Assembly: GCA_964599375.1 (NCBI GenBank)
Contig: CAZREW010000002.1
Span: 124,001-188,000 of the forward strand
Source of the DNA: JAUWCL01 sp964599375
GTDB taxonomy: Bacteria; Krumholzibacteriota; Krumholzibacteriia; Krumholzibacteriales; Krumholzibacteriaceae
Reading direction: 5' to 3'
Length of the DNA: 64,000 nt
In this document: one piece after another, positions 52,693 through 61,527 of the stretch
Position numbering within the stretch: the stretch's first letter is position 1
Layout of the letters: each line of letters opens with the position of its first letter
The notes under the pieces: model-generated
What the model was told of the DNA's origin: nothing
What the model saw: only the letters and a program-made list of their open reading frames with translations
The model's database searches: none
Translations under genes and position numbers: made by a program

Positions 52693-53096
52693 TCACGGTC
52701 AGGAGCGCGGTCCCGGCGCCGGGACTGCGTAAATACACACTTCAAGGACATCTTCACGAACTCGTCCACTCCTGGCGCCGGGAGTGGATCTTATCACGTG
52801 GCACCATTTTTACCGCCACCGGTGGCGGTAAAAAACCATCCATCCGGCATGGGCCCGCGAAACACCTGAATATCCCTGACCTCCGCCGTGTACCTGCATA
52901 CGAAGGTCGTACGTGACGCGGGCGGCGAGACAGCACCTCCCGAAACAAACCTGGCCGCTCGGCGTATATACGGATAGGACCTGACCCGTACTCTGATGGG
53001 GCCCGGCATGGCGGGCGTGCGGTGATGGAGGGACGCGGGGCGGCACGCCCATGACCTGTGGAGCCGCCCCGGTTTTTCTCAAGGACGGTGAGGAAG
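52693..53096. other. Intergenic region with palindrome and attenuator-like hairpin
   Basis: No protein gene is seen in these 404 bases. A perfect 28-bp palindrome at 52807-52834 has the core ACCGCCACCGGTGGCGGT flanked by T5 and A5, so it works as a two-way terminator. A smaller palindrome-like CTCCTGGCGCCGGGAG lies at 52769-52784. A GGGGCGGC/GCCGCCCC stem with a TTTTT run (53037-53077) comes 19 bases before the small membrane gene and may attenuate it. Confidence 0.6.
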
Positions 53097-53285
53097 ATGA
53101 CCGGTTTCCTGCTCTGGTGCATACTGTTCGCGATCTGCTGGCCGCTTGCCCTCCTGATCGCAGTGCTTATACCGCTGGTGTGGCTGATCGTGCTCCCCTT
53201 CAGGATCGCCTTCGCGGTCGCCGGCTGGATGCTCGGCCTCGTGTTCGGAATACTTCTGCTCCCGTTCAGGCTGATAGCGAGGTAA
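53097..53285 (+). CDS. Small hydrophobic membrane protein
   Basis: A 62-aa protein with two or three hydrophobic segments (FLLWCILFAICWPLALLIAV; LIPLVWLIVLPF; WMLGLVFGILLLPFRL). It resembles no named family I know. The longer frame begins at 53058, but GTGAGGAAG before the ATG at 53097 favours MTGFLLW. A terminator-like hairpin lies immediately upstream, and the gene ends 25 bases from the convergent OPT transporter. Confidence 0.65.
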   Translation: MTGFLLWCILFAICWPLALLIAVLIPLVWLIVLPFRIAFAVAGWMLGLVFGILLLPFRLIAR

Positions 53286-53310
53286 TGGCTACGACGGTCA
53301 CGCCCGTCTG

Positions 53311-55269
53311 CTATCCCTTTACCTTCTTCGAGTACTGGTACATGAAGACTGCAAGAGCCGTTAACATGACTATTGCCACTATCTCGCCGGCCGAGTCACC
53401 GTACGAGACGGCGAGGAAACTGTCCCAGCCGGCGGCGGCTATCACTGCGGCGACTACGCCGGCTATCGAGCCCCCGGCGATAAACCCCGAGGCCACCAGG
53501 ATGCCCCGCTCCTTGCGCTCCTTGACGATATTCTCGTCCCTGCTGCTCCTGCCGACGAACCAGGCTATCACGCCGCCAAGCAGAACGGCCGTGTTGAGCT
53601 GGATCGGCAAGTACATCCCGAGCGCGAAGGCCAGGGCCGGCACGCCAGCCATCCACAGGATCACCGAGATTATCACGCCGAACGAGAAGAGTATCCACTG
53701 CACACCCGCTTCGGGCCCCATCAGCCCGAAGATGATCTCCTTCATCGCCGAGGCCTGTGGAGCTGGCATCTCCATCGAGCCGAGCGTGTAGGTGTTCGCC
53801 AGCAGCATCATCACCAGGGCGCAGAAGACGGCGGAGACCAGGACACCGAGAAACTTGAACCTCTGCTGGTTCCTGGGCGTCGATCCGATCCACCGGCCTA
53901 TCTTCAGGTCGGTCGCGAAGGCGCCGGCCGTCGCGAGCGCGGTGCACACGACCCCGCCGACGATCAGAGCGATGAACATACCCGGCTTGCCCGAGAGCCC
54001 GAGGCGCGTGAGTATCACGCTCGTTATGATCAGCGTGGTCAGCGTCATCCCCGATACGGGGTTGGTCCCGATAAGGCCGATCGCCCTCGCGGCGACGAGC
54101 GTAAAGAGGAACGAGATGCCGAGGGCAATAAGGATCCCGACCGTAGCTACAAGGCTGCTGGCCACCCCGCCGCGGAAGAAGAGCCAGAGGCAGACGGCGA
54201 CCGCGGCGACGCCGATCATCACGTCGCGCATGCTGATGTCGCGCTCGGTCCTGATGTCAGTGTGGCCCTCGCCCCTCGATGCGGCGATCCCCCTGATACC
54301 GAGCACGAACGACCTGCCGATCGACGGGACCGACTTGATGATCCCCATCAGCCCCGCCCCCGCTATGCCGCCGATGCCTATCAGCCGGACGTAACTTACG
54401 AATATGTCGTCCACCGACATCTGCGAGATCGGAATGTCGCCCGGCGGTATGACCGTCTCGAGCCCGCCGCCGACGAACTTGACCAGCGGTATCAGCACGA
54501 GGTACGACAGGAAGCTTCCCGCCGCGATTATCGAGGCGTACTTGATCCCGACGATGTAACCGAGGCCGACTATCGCGGAGAGCCCGTCGACGCGGAACGC
54601 CATCGAGAACTTCTCCTCTATCCACCGGCCGATGCCGACGGCGTGGAAGGTGATGACCTCTTTCCACAACGTGAACGTCAATATGCACAGATCGAAAGCG
54701 AAAGCGACGAGCGCGGCCCAGGCGAGCGTCTTGGCCTGCTGCCCCGCGCTCTCACCGGCAACGAGGATCTCGGTGGTAGCCATCGCCTCGGGGAAGGGGA
54801 GCTTGCCGTGCTCCTTGACCATCAGGTAGTCGCGAAGAGGTATCAGGAACAGCACCCCGAGGCACCCGCCGAAGAAGGCGGTCAGGAATATGTGCCAGAA
54901 GGTCACATGGATGTCGAGCATGTAGAGGGCAGGGATCGTAAAGACAGCTCCGGCCACTACCGCGCTCGACGCTGCTCCTATAGACTGGATGATGACGTTC
55001 TCGAGGATCGTGCTCCTTCGCGCGAAGACATTCGCTATCCCGATCGCGATGATGGCGATCGGTATCGCCGCCTCCATCCCCTGCCCCGTCTTCAGGGCGA
55101 GGTAGGCGGAGGCCAGGGAGAACACCATCGCCATGACGACGCCGATCGATACCGAACGGGCCGTGATCTCGAACGGCGACTGGCTCGCCGGGACTATCGG
55201 ATGATAGGTCTCGCCTTCCTTAAGCTCCCTGTATGCCTCGTCAGGAAGTCTCGTGGGCTGTTCGCTCAT
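53311..55269 (-). CDS. OPT family oligopeptide transporter
   Basis: A 652-aa membrane protein of the OPT family with about 14-16 segments. It begins YHPIVPASQSPFEITARSV and carries the NVFARRSTILENVIIQSIG region, then PFPEAMATTEILVAG and LKIGRWIGSTPRNQQ, all seen in bacterial OPT proteins. Family members bring in peptides or metal-siderophore complexes with protons. RBS GAAAGGAAGGAAT before the ATG. It is the only gene of its unit and faces a divergent S9 peptidase 212 bases away. Confidence 0.93.
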   Translation of the reverse strand: MSEQPTRLPDEAYRELKEGETYHPIVPASQSPFEITARSVSIGVVMAMVFSLASAYLALKTGQGMEAAIPIAIIAIGIANVFARRSTILENVIIQSIGAASSAVVAGAVFTIPALYMLDIHVTFWHIFLTAFFGGCLGVLFLIPLRDYLMVKEHGKLPFPEAMATTEILVAGESAGQQAKTLAWAALVAFAFDLCILTFTLWKEVITFHAVGIGRWIEEKFSMAFRVDGLSAIVGLGYIVGIKYASIIAAGSFLSYLVLIPLVKFVGGGLETVIPPGDIPISQMSVDDIFVSYVRLIGIGGIAGAGLMGIIKSVPSIGRSFVLGIRGIAASRGEGHTDIRTERDISMRDVMIGVAAVAVCLWLFFRGGVASSLVATVGILIALGISFLFTLVAARAIGLIGTNPVSGMTLTTLIITSVILTRLGLSGKPGMFIALIVGGVVCTALATAGAFATDLKIGRWIGSTPRNQQRFKFLGVLVSAVFCALVMMLLANTYTLGSMEMPAPQASAMKEIIFGLMGPEAGVQWILFSFGVIISVILWMAGVPALAFALGMYLPIQLNTAVLLGGVIAWFVGRSSRDENIVKERKERGILVASGFIAGGSIAGVVAAVIAAAGWDSFLAVSYGDSAGEIVAIVMLTALAVFMYQYSKKVKG

Positions 55270-55481
55270 ATTCCTTCCTTTCTCGTCATCCCCGTCTTTA
55301 ATGCCGTTTGAAACAGTATTTTCTGGAAACTAGCACCGCCGGGGCCGGCCGGTAAAGCAGATATTGGCTGTAACGAGGCCTCAGGCCGTTTTGTTGTACC
55401 CAAACAGCCCTGGCGCATGTATAATCCATCCCGCAACAGGTTCCCCGAAGTATCCCGCATTTCAACGGAAGGAGCGTCGAT

Positions 55482-57611
55482 ATGATCAGGTCCGGAAGGC
55501 TGAACTTCCTGACGGCGCTGGTGTTATCCCTGATGATAGTACCGGCGCTTTCCGCTTTCATGGCGCCTGCCTCGGCAGCCGTCGTCTCAGCTGAGGACAT
55601 GCTCAGCGTCAAGAGAAGCTACTACGCCGATATAAGCCCCGATGGAAACTGGATCGCCTACACCCTGAGCGTCCCTCGCGACGCGAATGAGGAAGCAGGC
55701 GGAGCTTACAGCGAGCTCTACCTCGTCTCGACCAGGACAGGCGAGATACTCCCGTTCATCACAGGCAAGGTAAATATAGGCTCGCCCCTCTTCAGCCCCG
55801 ACGGCAGGAAGGTCGGCTTTACGATGAGCCGCGGCGAGAAGGCGAAGACGCAGGTCTGGATGATCCCGGTCAACGGCGGCGAGGCGGTCCAGGTCACCGA
55901 CTCTAAGACCGGCGCGGGGACCTTCCGCTGGCTCCCCGACGGGAGCGGCGTCGCCTGGCTCGAGATGGAACCCGAGCCGGAGATCGAGAAGACGCTAGAC
56001 AAGATGGGATACGGGTTCATCTACTACGAGGAGAATATCCGGAACCGCGAGCTCTACATCGGAAGGTTCGGTGCGCCTGGAGAGAAGGTAAAAGGCGAGA
56101 AGGTCACAGAGGGGATCCACGTAGTCGATTTCGAGATCAGCCCCGACGGGAAGCTAGCCGCGATCTCCTCCTGCCCGCTTAACCTCATAGACCAGATCTA
56201 CATGTTCAAGAAGATATTCATAGTGGACCTGGCGACGGGAAGAACGCGCCGCCTGACCGACAATCCCGGCAAGCTCGGCACCTTCGCCTTCAGCCCCGAC
56301 GGCAGGAAGCTCGCCTACGTCGCCGCGCTGACGCAGTCAGACCACGCGGTCAGCCAGGCGTACGTCGTCGACGTCGCGGGCAGTATGCCGCTGAGCCTCA
56401 CGCCGGAAAACTTCCGCGGACACATCAGCTGGGTCGGCTGGGAGAACAGCGGCACGGTCTGCTACCTCGCCGGCGAGGGAGTGTGGAACACGCTTAGCAC
56501 CGTCCCGGCAAGAGGCGGCAAGCGAAAGGTCATCCTGGACAGCGAGAAGACGGGGATCGTCTTTGGTGCGCCGCACTACACGAAGGATTTCAGGGATTTC
56601 GCCTTCACGGCCTCATCGCCTGACATCCCCGGCGACGTCTTCTACTGGAAGAAGGGGGACAAGGAGCTGCGGCGGCTTACGACCTTCAACCCCTGGATAG
56701 CCGAACGCGAGCTCGGCCGCCAGGAGGTCGTAACCTACAAGGCCAGAGACGACCTCGATATCGAGGGCATCCTCGTCTATCCGGTCGGATACGAGGAAGG
56801 CAAGCGCTATCCTCTGATCGTCACCGTCCACGGCGGGCCCGAATCGCACTACAGCAACACATGGCTCGGCTCCTACTTCCACCCCGCACAGGCGCTTGCC
56901 GGCAAGGGATACGTGGTCTTCTACCCCAACTACAGGGCAAGCACCGGTTACGGCGTCGAGTTCGCCGCGCAGGGGTACGAGGACGCCGCGGGCAGGGAAT
57001 TCGACGACTGCGCCGACGCGATAGACTTCCTCGTCGAAAAGGGGATCGCCGATGGCTCCCGCGTCGGGCTCGGCGGCGGCTCATACGGAGGGTTCGCCGC
57101 GGCATGGTTCGCATCATACTATACGGACAAGGTCAGAGCCGTCTGCATGTTCGTCGGTATAAGCGATCTGATCAGCAAGCGCGGCACGACCGACATCCCG
57201 TACGAGGAGCTCTACGTCCACTCGGGCAGAAAGCTCGACGCGGACTGGGACCAGTGGGAGTTCAGCCTCAAACGCAGCCCGATATTCTGGGCCCACCAGA
57301 GCAAGACGGCCGTGCTGATAATCGGCGGAGCGGCCGACACGAGGGTCGATCCCTCGCAGTCCCTCGAATTCCACAGGCGTCTCAAGATGAACGGCCACCC
57401 TGCGGTCCGCCTCGTGCAGTATCCCGGCGAGGGGCACGGAAACAGGAAACAGCCGGGCCGTATAGACGTATTATACAGACACATGCAGTGGTACGACTGG
57501 TACGTGCGTGACAAGAACCCCCTCGACGGGCCGATGCCCCCGCTCATGATATACGAGAGCTACGGCCTCGACCTCGGGGAGGATACAAAAGATGAAGAAG
57601 GCGGGGAGTAG
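55482..57611 (+). CDS. Secreted S9 family peptidase
   Basis: A 709-aa exported peptidase. A signal peptide (FLTALVLSLMIVPALSAFMAP, split after residue 8) precedes a propeller of about 45-440 with TolB/WD-like 'SPDG' blades. The catalytic domain has the nucleophile in GGGSYGGFAAAW (near 532), Asp in GAADTRVDPSQ and His in GEGHGNRK. It is an acylaminoacyl-peptidase-like enzyme and a distant paralogue of the gene at 32191. The RBS is GGAAGGAGCG. The Tat-signal aldo/keto reductase follows 21 bases downstream. Confidence 0.93.
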   Translation: MIRSGRLNFLTALVLSLMIVPALSAFMAPASAAVVSAEDMLSVKRSYYADISPDGNWIAYTLSVPRDANEEAGGAYSELYLVSTRTGEILPFITGKVNIGSPLFSPDGRKVGFTMSRGEKAKTQVWMIPVNGGEAVQVTDSKTGAGTFRWLPDGSGVAWLEMEPEPEIEKTLDKMGYGFIYYEENIRNRELYIGRFGAPGEKVKGEKVTEGIHVVDFEISPDGKLAAISSCPLNLIDQIYMFKKIFIVDLATGRTRRLTDNPGKLGTFAFSPDGRKLAYVAALTQSDHAVSQAYVVDVAGSMPLSLTPENFRGHISWVGWENSGTVCYLAGEGVWNTLSTVPARGGKRKVILDSEKTGIVFGAPHYTKDFRDFAFTASSPDIPGDVFYWKKGDKELRRLTTFNPWIAERELGRQEVVTYKARDDLDIEGILVYPVGYEEGKRYPLIVTVHGGPESHYSNTWLGSYFHPAQALAGKGYVVFYPNYRASTGYGVEFAAQGYEDAAGREFDDCADAIDFLVEKGIADGSRVGLGGGSYGGFAAAWFASYYTDKVRAVCMFVGISDLISKRGTTDIPYEELYVHSGRKLDADWDQWEFSLKRSPIFWAHQSKTAVLIIGGAADTRVDPSQSLEFHRRLKMNGHPAVRLVQYPGEGHGNRKQPGRIDVLYRHMQWYDWYVRDKNPLDGPMPPLMIYESYGLDLGEDTKDEEGGE

Positions 57612-57632
57612 AACGCGAAAGCGAGGTAAGTC

Positions 57633-58853
57633 ATGGACCGTGACAGGAAGGAAATATCGAGGAGATCGTTCCTCGGCCGCGGCATGGCCGGGATCGTCGG
57701 GGCCGGCATAGGGATCGCCGGGGCCGGCAGGGTCCTCGGCTCCACTCCGGCGCAGGAAAGCGCCAAGGCGGCGAAGCCGCATATCCGTGAGTACAGGCCG
57801 CTGGGCTCGACCGGCTGGAAGGTCTCCGACATCTCATTCGGCAACGCGAGGATGCAGGACCCCGCCCAGCTCGAGTACGCGATCGAGCGCGGGATAAACT
57901 ACGTCGACACGGCGCGGCAGTACTTCGACATGGAGGTCGTGATCGGCAAGCTCTTCCCCGCAAAGCGGGACAAGCTCTTCGTGACTACCAAGCTCGAGCC
58001 CGAGGTGTTCACTCCCGAGACGACCGTCGAGCAGATAACGACCGTGCTGGAGGAGAGCCTCAAGCGCCTGAACACCGACTACATCGACTGCTGCCTGGTC
58101 CACTCGGTCGGCGACCCGAACCTCGGGGGACCTGAGAGGACACAGAACCCGGCGATCCCCGAGGCCTTCGAGAAGGCCAAGAAGGCGGGAAAGATAAGGG
58201 CCTGGGGCGCGAGCTCTCACGGCCCGAAGATGGTCGAGGATTTCGGCTGGCTGATCGACAACACCGGGATAGACATGATCATGCCGGGGATGAACCTTCT
58301 CACGAAGGGGCTCGAGCCCCTGCTGGCGAAGGCGAAGCAGAAGGGCGTCGCCGTGGTCGCGATGAAGAGCCTTTCGGCGGCCAGGAAGATCGACTACTCC
58401 GAGTACATGGACGATGGCCGCACGGCGAGGCAGGCGCTGACCAAGTGGATGCTCTCCCAGCCGAACATCGACACGATCTGCATCTCGATGGGCACAACCG
58501 AGGACATCGACGAGCTAGTCGCAGTATCGGGCAGGCCGAAGATGTCGATGAAAGAGAAGAGGGTGCTCGAGGGATACTGCGGGCTTCTCGGCAGCGACTA
58601 CTGCAGGCCGGGATGCGACGGGTGCCTCGGCTCGTGCCCGAACGACGTTCCGGTGCACGACATCCTCAGGTACAGGCTTTACTTCAACAACTACGGCAGG
58701 GAGAAGTACGCGATGAGCATGTACTCGAAGCTGCCCGAGTCGCGCAGGGCCGGGCAGTGCGCCTCCTGCACCGGGAACTGCACGTCGAGCTGTCCCTACG
58801 GGATCGACGTCAGGTCGAAACTGATCAGGGCGCACGCGGAACTTACCGTCTGA
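57633..58853 (+). CDS. Tat-exported aldo/keto reductase with ferredoxin-like tail
   Basis: A 406-aa protein. The twin-arginine signal SRRSFLGRGMAGIVGAG marks export of a folded, cofactor-bearing protein. The AKR barrel has Asp and Tyr in NYVDTARQYFDME, Lys in FVTTKLEPE and His in CLVHSVGD. The C-terminal part has CRPGCDGCLGSCPNDVP and a later CASCTGNCTSSCPYG, which could hold one or two 4Fe-4S clusters. The domain combination is known in many anaerobes. The gene sits 21 bases after the S9 gene and 19 before the next lipoprotein, so these form an operon. Confidence 0.92.
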   Translation: MDRDRKEISRRSFLGRGMAGIVGAGIGIAGAGRVLGSTPAQESAKAAKPHIREYRPLGSTGWKVSDISFGNARMQDPAQLEYAIERGINYVDTARQYFDMEVVIGKLFPAKRDKLFVTTKLEPEVFTPETTVEQITTVLEESLKRLNTDYIDCCLVHSVGDPNLGGPERTQNPAIPEAFEKAKKAGKIRAWGASSHGPKMVEDFGWLIDNTGIDMIMPGMNLLTKGLEPLLAKAKQKGVAVVAMKSLSAARKIDYSEYMDDGRTARQALTKWMLSQPNIDTICISMGTTEDIDELVAVSGRPKMSMKEKRVLEGYCGLLGSDYCRPGCDGCLGSCPNDVPVHDILRYRLYFNNYGREKYAMSMYSKLPESRRAGQCASCTGNCTSSCPYGIDVRSKLIRAHAELTV

Positions 58854-58872
58854 CAAGAGGGGGAATAAAGAG

Positions 58873-59652
58873 ATGAGGATATCAGGAATCAAAACTCTGC
58901 CGGCCCTTCTGGCCGCGTGCTGCCTCGTGATCTCGGCCGTCCACTTCGCCGGATGCGGCGGCCCGCCGACAGCCGAGAAGCTGATGGAGAGATCGGTCAA
59001 GGCCCTCGGGGGAATGGAGAAGGCGACAGGCTGGAAGACATCTGTGAGCAAAGGGCTGATGACGGCCAACTGGCCCGGCTGGGGAGAGCTCAGGGCCGAC
59101 TGCACCTATCTGGTCCAGAAGCCGGACAAGATGGTTCTCGACCAGGACTTCAGCGCCTACGACCATCCGTTCTTCTTCAGGTACACATACAACGCCGGCG
59201 ACGCGTGGGTGATGGTCAACCTCGGCGTGAGGCAGAACCCCAGGTACAACGAGATGCTGGAGAGAGGCCTGCGGACGATCGACGGTGTCGCCTACTATCT
59301 CGAAAACTCAGACACGCTATACGTAGTGCCTGACGTAGAGCCTGATTCTCTCCTTGCCGGCGCCGACTTTACGAGGGTCGCCGCCGTACAGGGCACCGAC
59401 ACCGTCTTCTTCGACCTGGACAAGAAGACATGGCTCCCGCTGCGCGCGCTCGACAAGGGCGACCAGGGCGGGTGGAACCACAACATCTTCGACGACTACC
59501 GCGCGGTCAACGGCTACCTCGTCCCGTTCCACGAGACGACATACGTCAACGGCGAGAAGAACCGCGAGATCACGTGGAAGACAATAGAGTTCGACGTGCC
59601 GATCGATCCGGCCGAGTTCGAGAAGAACAGGCCGAAACCGCCGGTGGAGTGA
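58873..59652 (+). CDS. Lipoprotein, LolA-like fold suspected
   Basis: A 259-aa lipoprotein with hydrophobic signal ALLAACCLVISAVHF and lipobox FAGC. The mature part begins GGPPTAEKLMERSVKALGG, which resembles outer-membrane lipoprotein-carrier-like proteins, and is beta-rich with many aromatics. I do not recognise a precise family. The RBS AGAGGGGG precedes the ATG. It closes the S9-AKR operon and is followed by a strong terminator. Confidence 0.78.
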   Translation: MRISGIKTLPALLAACCLVISAVHFAGCGGPPTAEKLMERSVKALGGMEKATGWKTSVSKGLMTANWPGWGELRADCTYLVQKPDKMVLDQDFSAYDHPFFFRYTYNAGDAWVMVNLGVRQNPRYNEMLERGLRTIDGVAYYLENSDTLYVVPDVEPDSLLAGADFTRVAAVQGTDTVFFDLDKKTWLPLRALDKGDQGGWNHNIFDDYRAVNGYLVPFHETTYVNGEKNREITWKTIEFDVPIDPAEFEKNRPKPPVE

Positions 59653-59718
59653 CGGCGGGCGGGCTGTAAGAGCCTGCTTTCAGAGGTTCTCAAAATGCGT
59701 GGCGGAAATTCTGCAAAA

Positions 59719-59757
59719 GGGGCGAAATGGCTTTTTGCGAAGCCTTCGCCCCTTTCT
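59719..59757 (+). terminator. Terminator after the S9-AKR operon
   Basis: GGGGCGAA pairs with TTCGCCCC around an inner GGCT/AAGCC-like stem, then TTTCTATC follows. It lies 67 bases past the lipoprotein stop. Confidence 0.8.
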
Positions 59758-59888
59758 ATCTGTATTATTACCAAGCACATAAATTCTCATACACGTGAGC
59801 AGAAACCCTTGGGATTTTGTCACAAATCTTGCAAACTCCGCCGCGGATACGGCTTGCTGCGACAGGGTACCGGAAAGGAGAGGCCGAG

Positions 59889-60056
59889 TTGAAGAGGAGA
59901 CCAAACAACCACAGGTCAAAGCACAAGGACAAGCTTTCGAACGAAGGCTACAGGTCCAGGAAAGACAGAAGCCTCACGGACAAGAAGACAAACAAGTACG
60001 GGGTCTCGACCCTTCTCGAGGAGGATACCCTGGTAAGCGTCGAGGATCAGGAATAA
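59889..60056 (+). CDS. Small basic protein, unknown
   Basis: A 55-aa, Lys/Arg-rich protein from a TTG start at 59889 with GGAAAGGAGAGG upstream. It starts LKRRPNNHRSKHKDKL and ends in a short acidic tail (LLEEDTLVSVEDQE). It may bind nucleic acid, but that is only inferred from charge. An upstream ATG at 59817 gives 79 aa but has no RBS. A hairpin lies just past the stop. Confidence 0.5.
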   Translation: MKRRPNNHRSKHKDKLSNEGYRSRKDRSLTDKKTNKYGVSTLLEEDTLVSVEDQE

Positions 60057-60064
60057 ACGGGAGC

Positions 60065-60086
60065 GCCCGGAGGGTCACCTCCGGGC
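60065..60086. terminator. Hairpin between convergent genes
   Basis: GCCCGGAGG pairs perfectly with CCTCCGGGC around GTCA. It overlaps the last codons of the M50 gene and follows the small basic gene, so it may end either transcript. Confidence 0.55.
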
Positions 60087-61049
60087 CCCTGCACCCGCCA
60101 TCACATCGAGGAGAGCCGCGTAGTCCCTTCTCGTCACCACGCCGGCCGGGCGTCCGTCCATCCCGGTCACAAGGACCATGCTCTCTCCCCGCTGCATCAG
60201 GGGTACGAAAAGTATCCATGCCGGATCTTCCGGATGGACCGGTAAGCGCGCCGGCGACTTTCCCGCGATATCCCACGCGGGGATATCGGTCCGCATGATC
60301 TCCCCGACAGTCATCTCTCCCAGCGACTTCTTCCGCACGACCTGCTGAAGGCTCTTCTGCGCCGCCTGCCTGAGGAACATACCGATCAGGAACATCCAGA
60401 TGCCGCTGACCCTGTTGTCGTAGACGAGAAAGTTGAATGCTCCTCCCGCCATAAGCAGATAGGAGAACGCCTTCCCCGTGCCCGCCGCGATCCGCGTCGC
60501 CTTCCGGATATCCCCCGTCTTCTTCCATATGGCTGCCCTCAGGATCCTCCCCCCGTCCAGGGGGAACCCGGGTACCATGTTGAAGATAAATATCCCGATA
60601 TTGATGGCGCCCGTGGTCCCAAGCAGTATCGACAGCGGCGTATATCCTCTCGACAGGACCGACCCTCCGAGGAATATCCCGATAAGAACGAGCGTCATAA
60701 GCGGGCCGGCCGCTGCCATCCTGAGCTCGAGGGACGGCTCCTCGACCTCGTGCCCCATCTGCGCGACCCCTCCGAACATGAACAGGGTGATCTTGTTGAT
60801 AGGCAGCCCGCCCCTCGCCGCCACGAGCGAGTGGCTGAACTCGTGGATAAGTATCGAGAGAAATAGCATCAGGGCCGTGAGCAGCGAGAGGATCCAGAGA
60901 CCCGCGGCACCGAAGAGCCCCGGGTACGATTCGGGGTAGAACCCGGTGGCGAACGACCAGGTCACCAGAGCGAGAAGGATCAGCCAGGAGATGTTTATCT
61001 CTACGGGGATCCCCCGGAGGGTGAAGAGCCTGAGGTTTCTGTTGAACAT
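60075..61049 (-). CDS. Site-2-protease-family (M50) membrane metallopeptidase with CBS
   Basis: A 324-aa membrane protease. The zinc motif is HEFSH (69-73) and the third ligand Asp165 lies in MVPGFPLDGGRIL. Six hydrophobic segments surround these, then a single CBS-like domain at about 240-320. The family cuts membrane-spanning substrates. The gene begins 16 bases after panD, with no strong RBS, so it may depend on coupled translation. The CBS region suggests control by a nucleotide or metabolite. Confidence 0.9.
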   Translation of the reverse strand: MFNRNLRLFTLRGIPVEINISWLILLALVTWSFATGFYPESYPGLFGAAGLWILSLLTALMLFLSILIHEFSHSLVAARGGLPINKITLFMFGGVAQMGHEVEEPSLELRMAAAGPLMTLVLIGIFLGGSVLSRGYTPLSILLGTTGAINIGIFIFNMVPGFPLDGGRILRAAIWKKTGDIRKATRIAAGTGKAFSYLLMAGGAFNFLVYDNRVSGIWMFLIGMFLRQAAQKSLQQVVRKKSLGEMTVGEIMRTDIPAWDIAGKSPARLPVHPEDPAWILFVPLMQRGESMVLVTGMDGRPAGVVTRRDYAALLDVMAGAGARR

Positions 61050-61065
61050 CTAACGTCCCGGAGGA

Positions 61066-61413
61066 TCAGCCCGCGAAGCGCCTGAACGCGTTCTTCGAAT
61101 CGACTTCGATGAGCACGGGGCGCGCCTCGCCGGAGGACCAGCTGTATGCCATGATATCGATCTCGTCGCCCTCGTTGACAAGGTGGGCGGCGGCGCCGTT
61201 CATCCCGATCACGCCGCTTCCCCTCTCTCCCTTTATCACGTAGGTCTGGAGCCTGTGGCCGTTCGTGCGGTCGACGACATGCACGTTCTCGTGCTCGCTC
61301 AGGTCGGCCCTGTCCATAAGGTCCTCGTCAATCGTGATGCTGCCCACGTAACGCAGATCGGCCTGGGTCACCGTGGCTCTGAGTATCATCGATTTGAGCA
61401 GAAGGCGTTTCAT
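61066..61413 (-). CDS. panD: Aspartate 1-decarboxylase-like PanD, K9 and H11 substituted
   Basis: A 115-aa PanD, the pyruvoyl enzyme that makes beta-alanine for pantothenate. The self-cleavage site Gly24-Ser25 in YVGSITID, Arg54, Thr57 and Tyr58 in HRLQTYVI, and Asn72 in MNGAAAHL are present. However, the usual KSKIHRATV is KSMILRATV here, so Lys9 is Met and His11 is Leu. The length matches short PanD forms. A ligase carrying a second PanD-like domain lies 114 bases upstream on the same strand. A promoter candidate lies between them. Confidence 0.9.
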   Translation of the reverse strand: MKRLLLKSMILRATVTQADLRYVGSITIDEDLMDRADLSEHENVHVVDRTNGHRLQTYVIKGERGSGVIGMNGAAAHLVNEGDEIDIMAYSWSSGEARPVLIEVDSKNAFRRFAG

Positions 61414-61473
61414 AATTCCGCCGCCGTGAAGTGCCGTAAAGCCATTGCCGGCTGCGCCGCCGGCCCGGTTCGA

Positions 61474-61501
61474 AATATAGTACAGATCAGGGAAGATTGA
61501 A
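61474..61501 (-). promoter_or_regulatory. Candidate panD promoter
   Basis: On the minus strand TTCAAT (61496-61501), a 16-base spacer and TATATT (61474-61479) precede panD by 60 bases. This would let panD be transcribed apart from the ligase gene. Hand-picked boxes only. Confidence 0.4.
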
Positions 61502-61527
61502 AGCCGTTTCGGGGACCGGCCTTAGCT

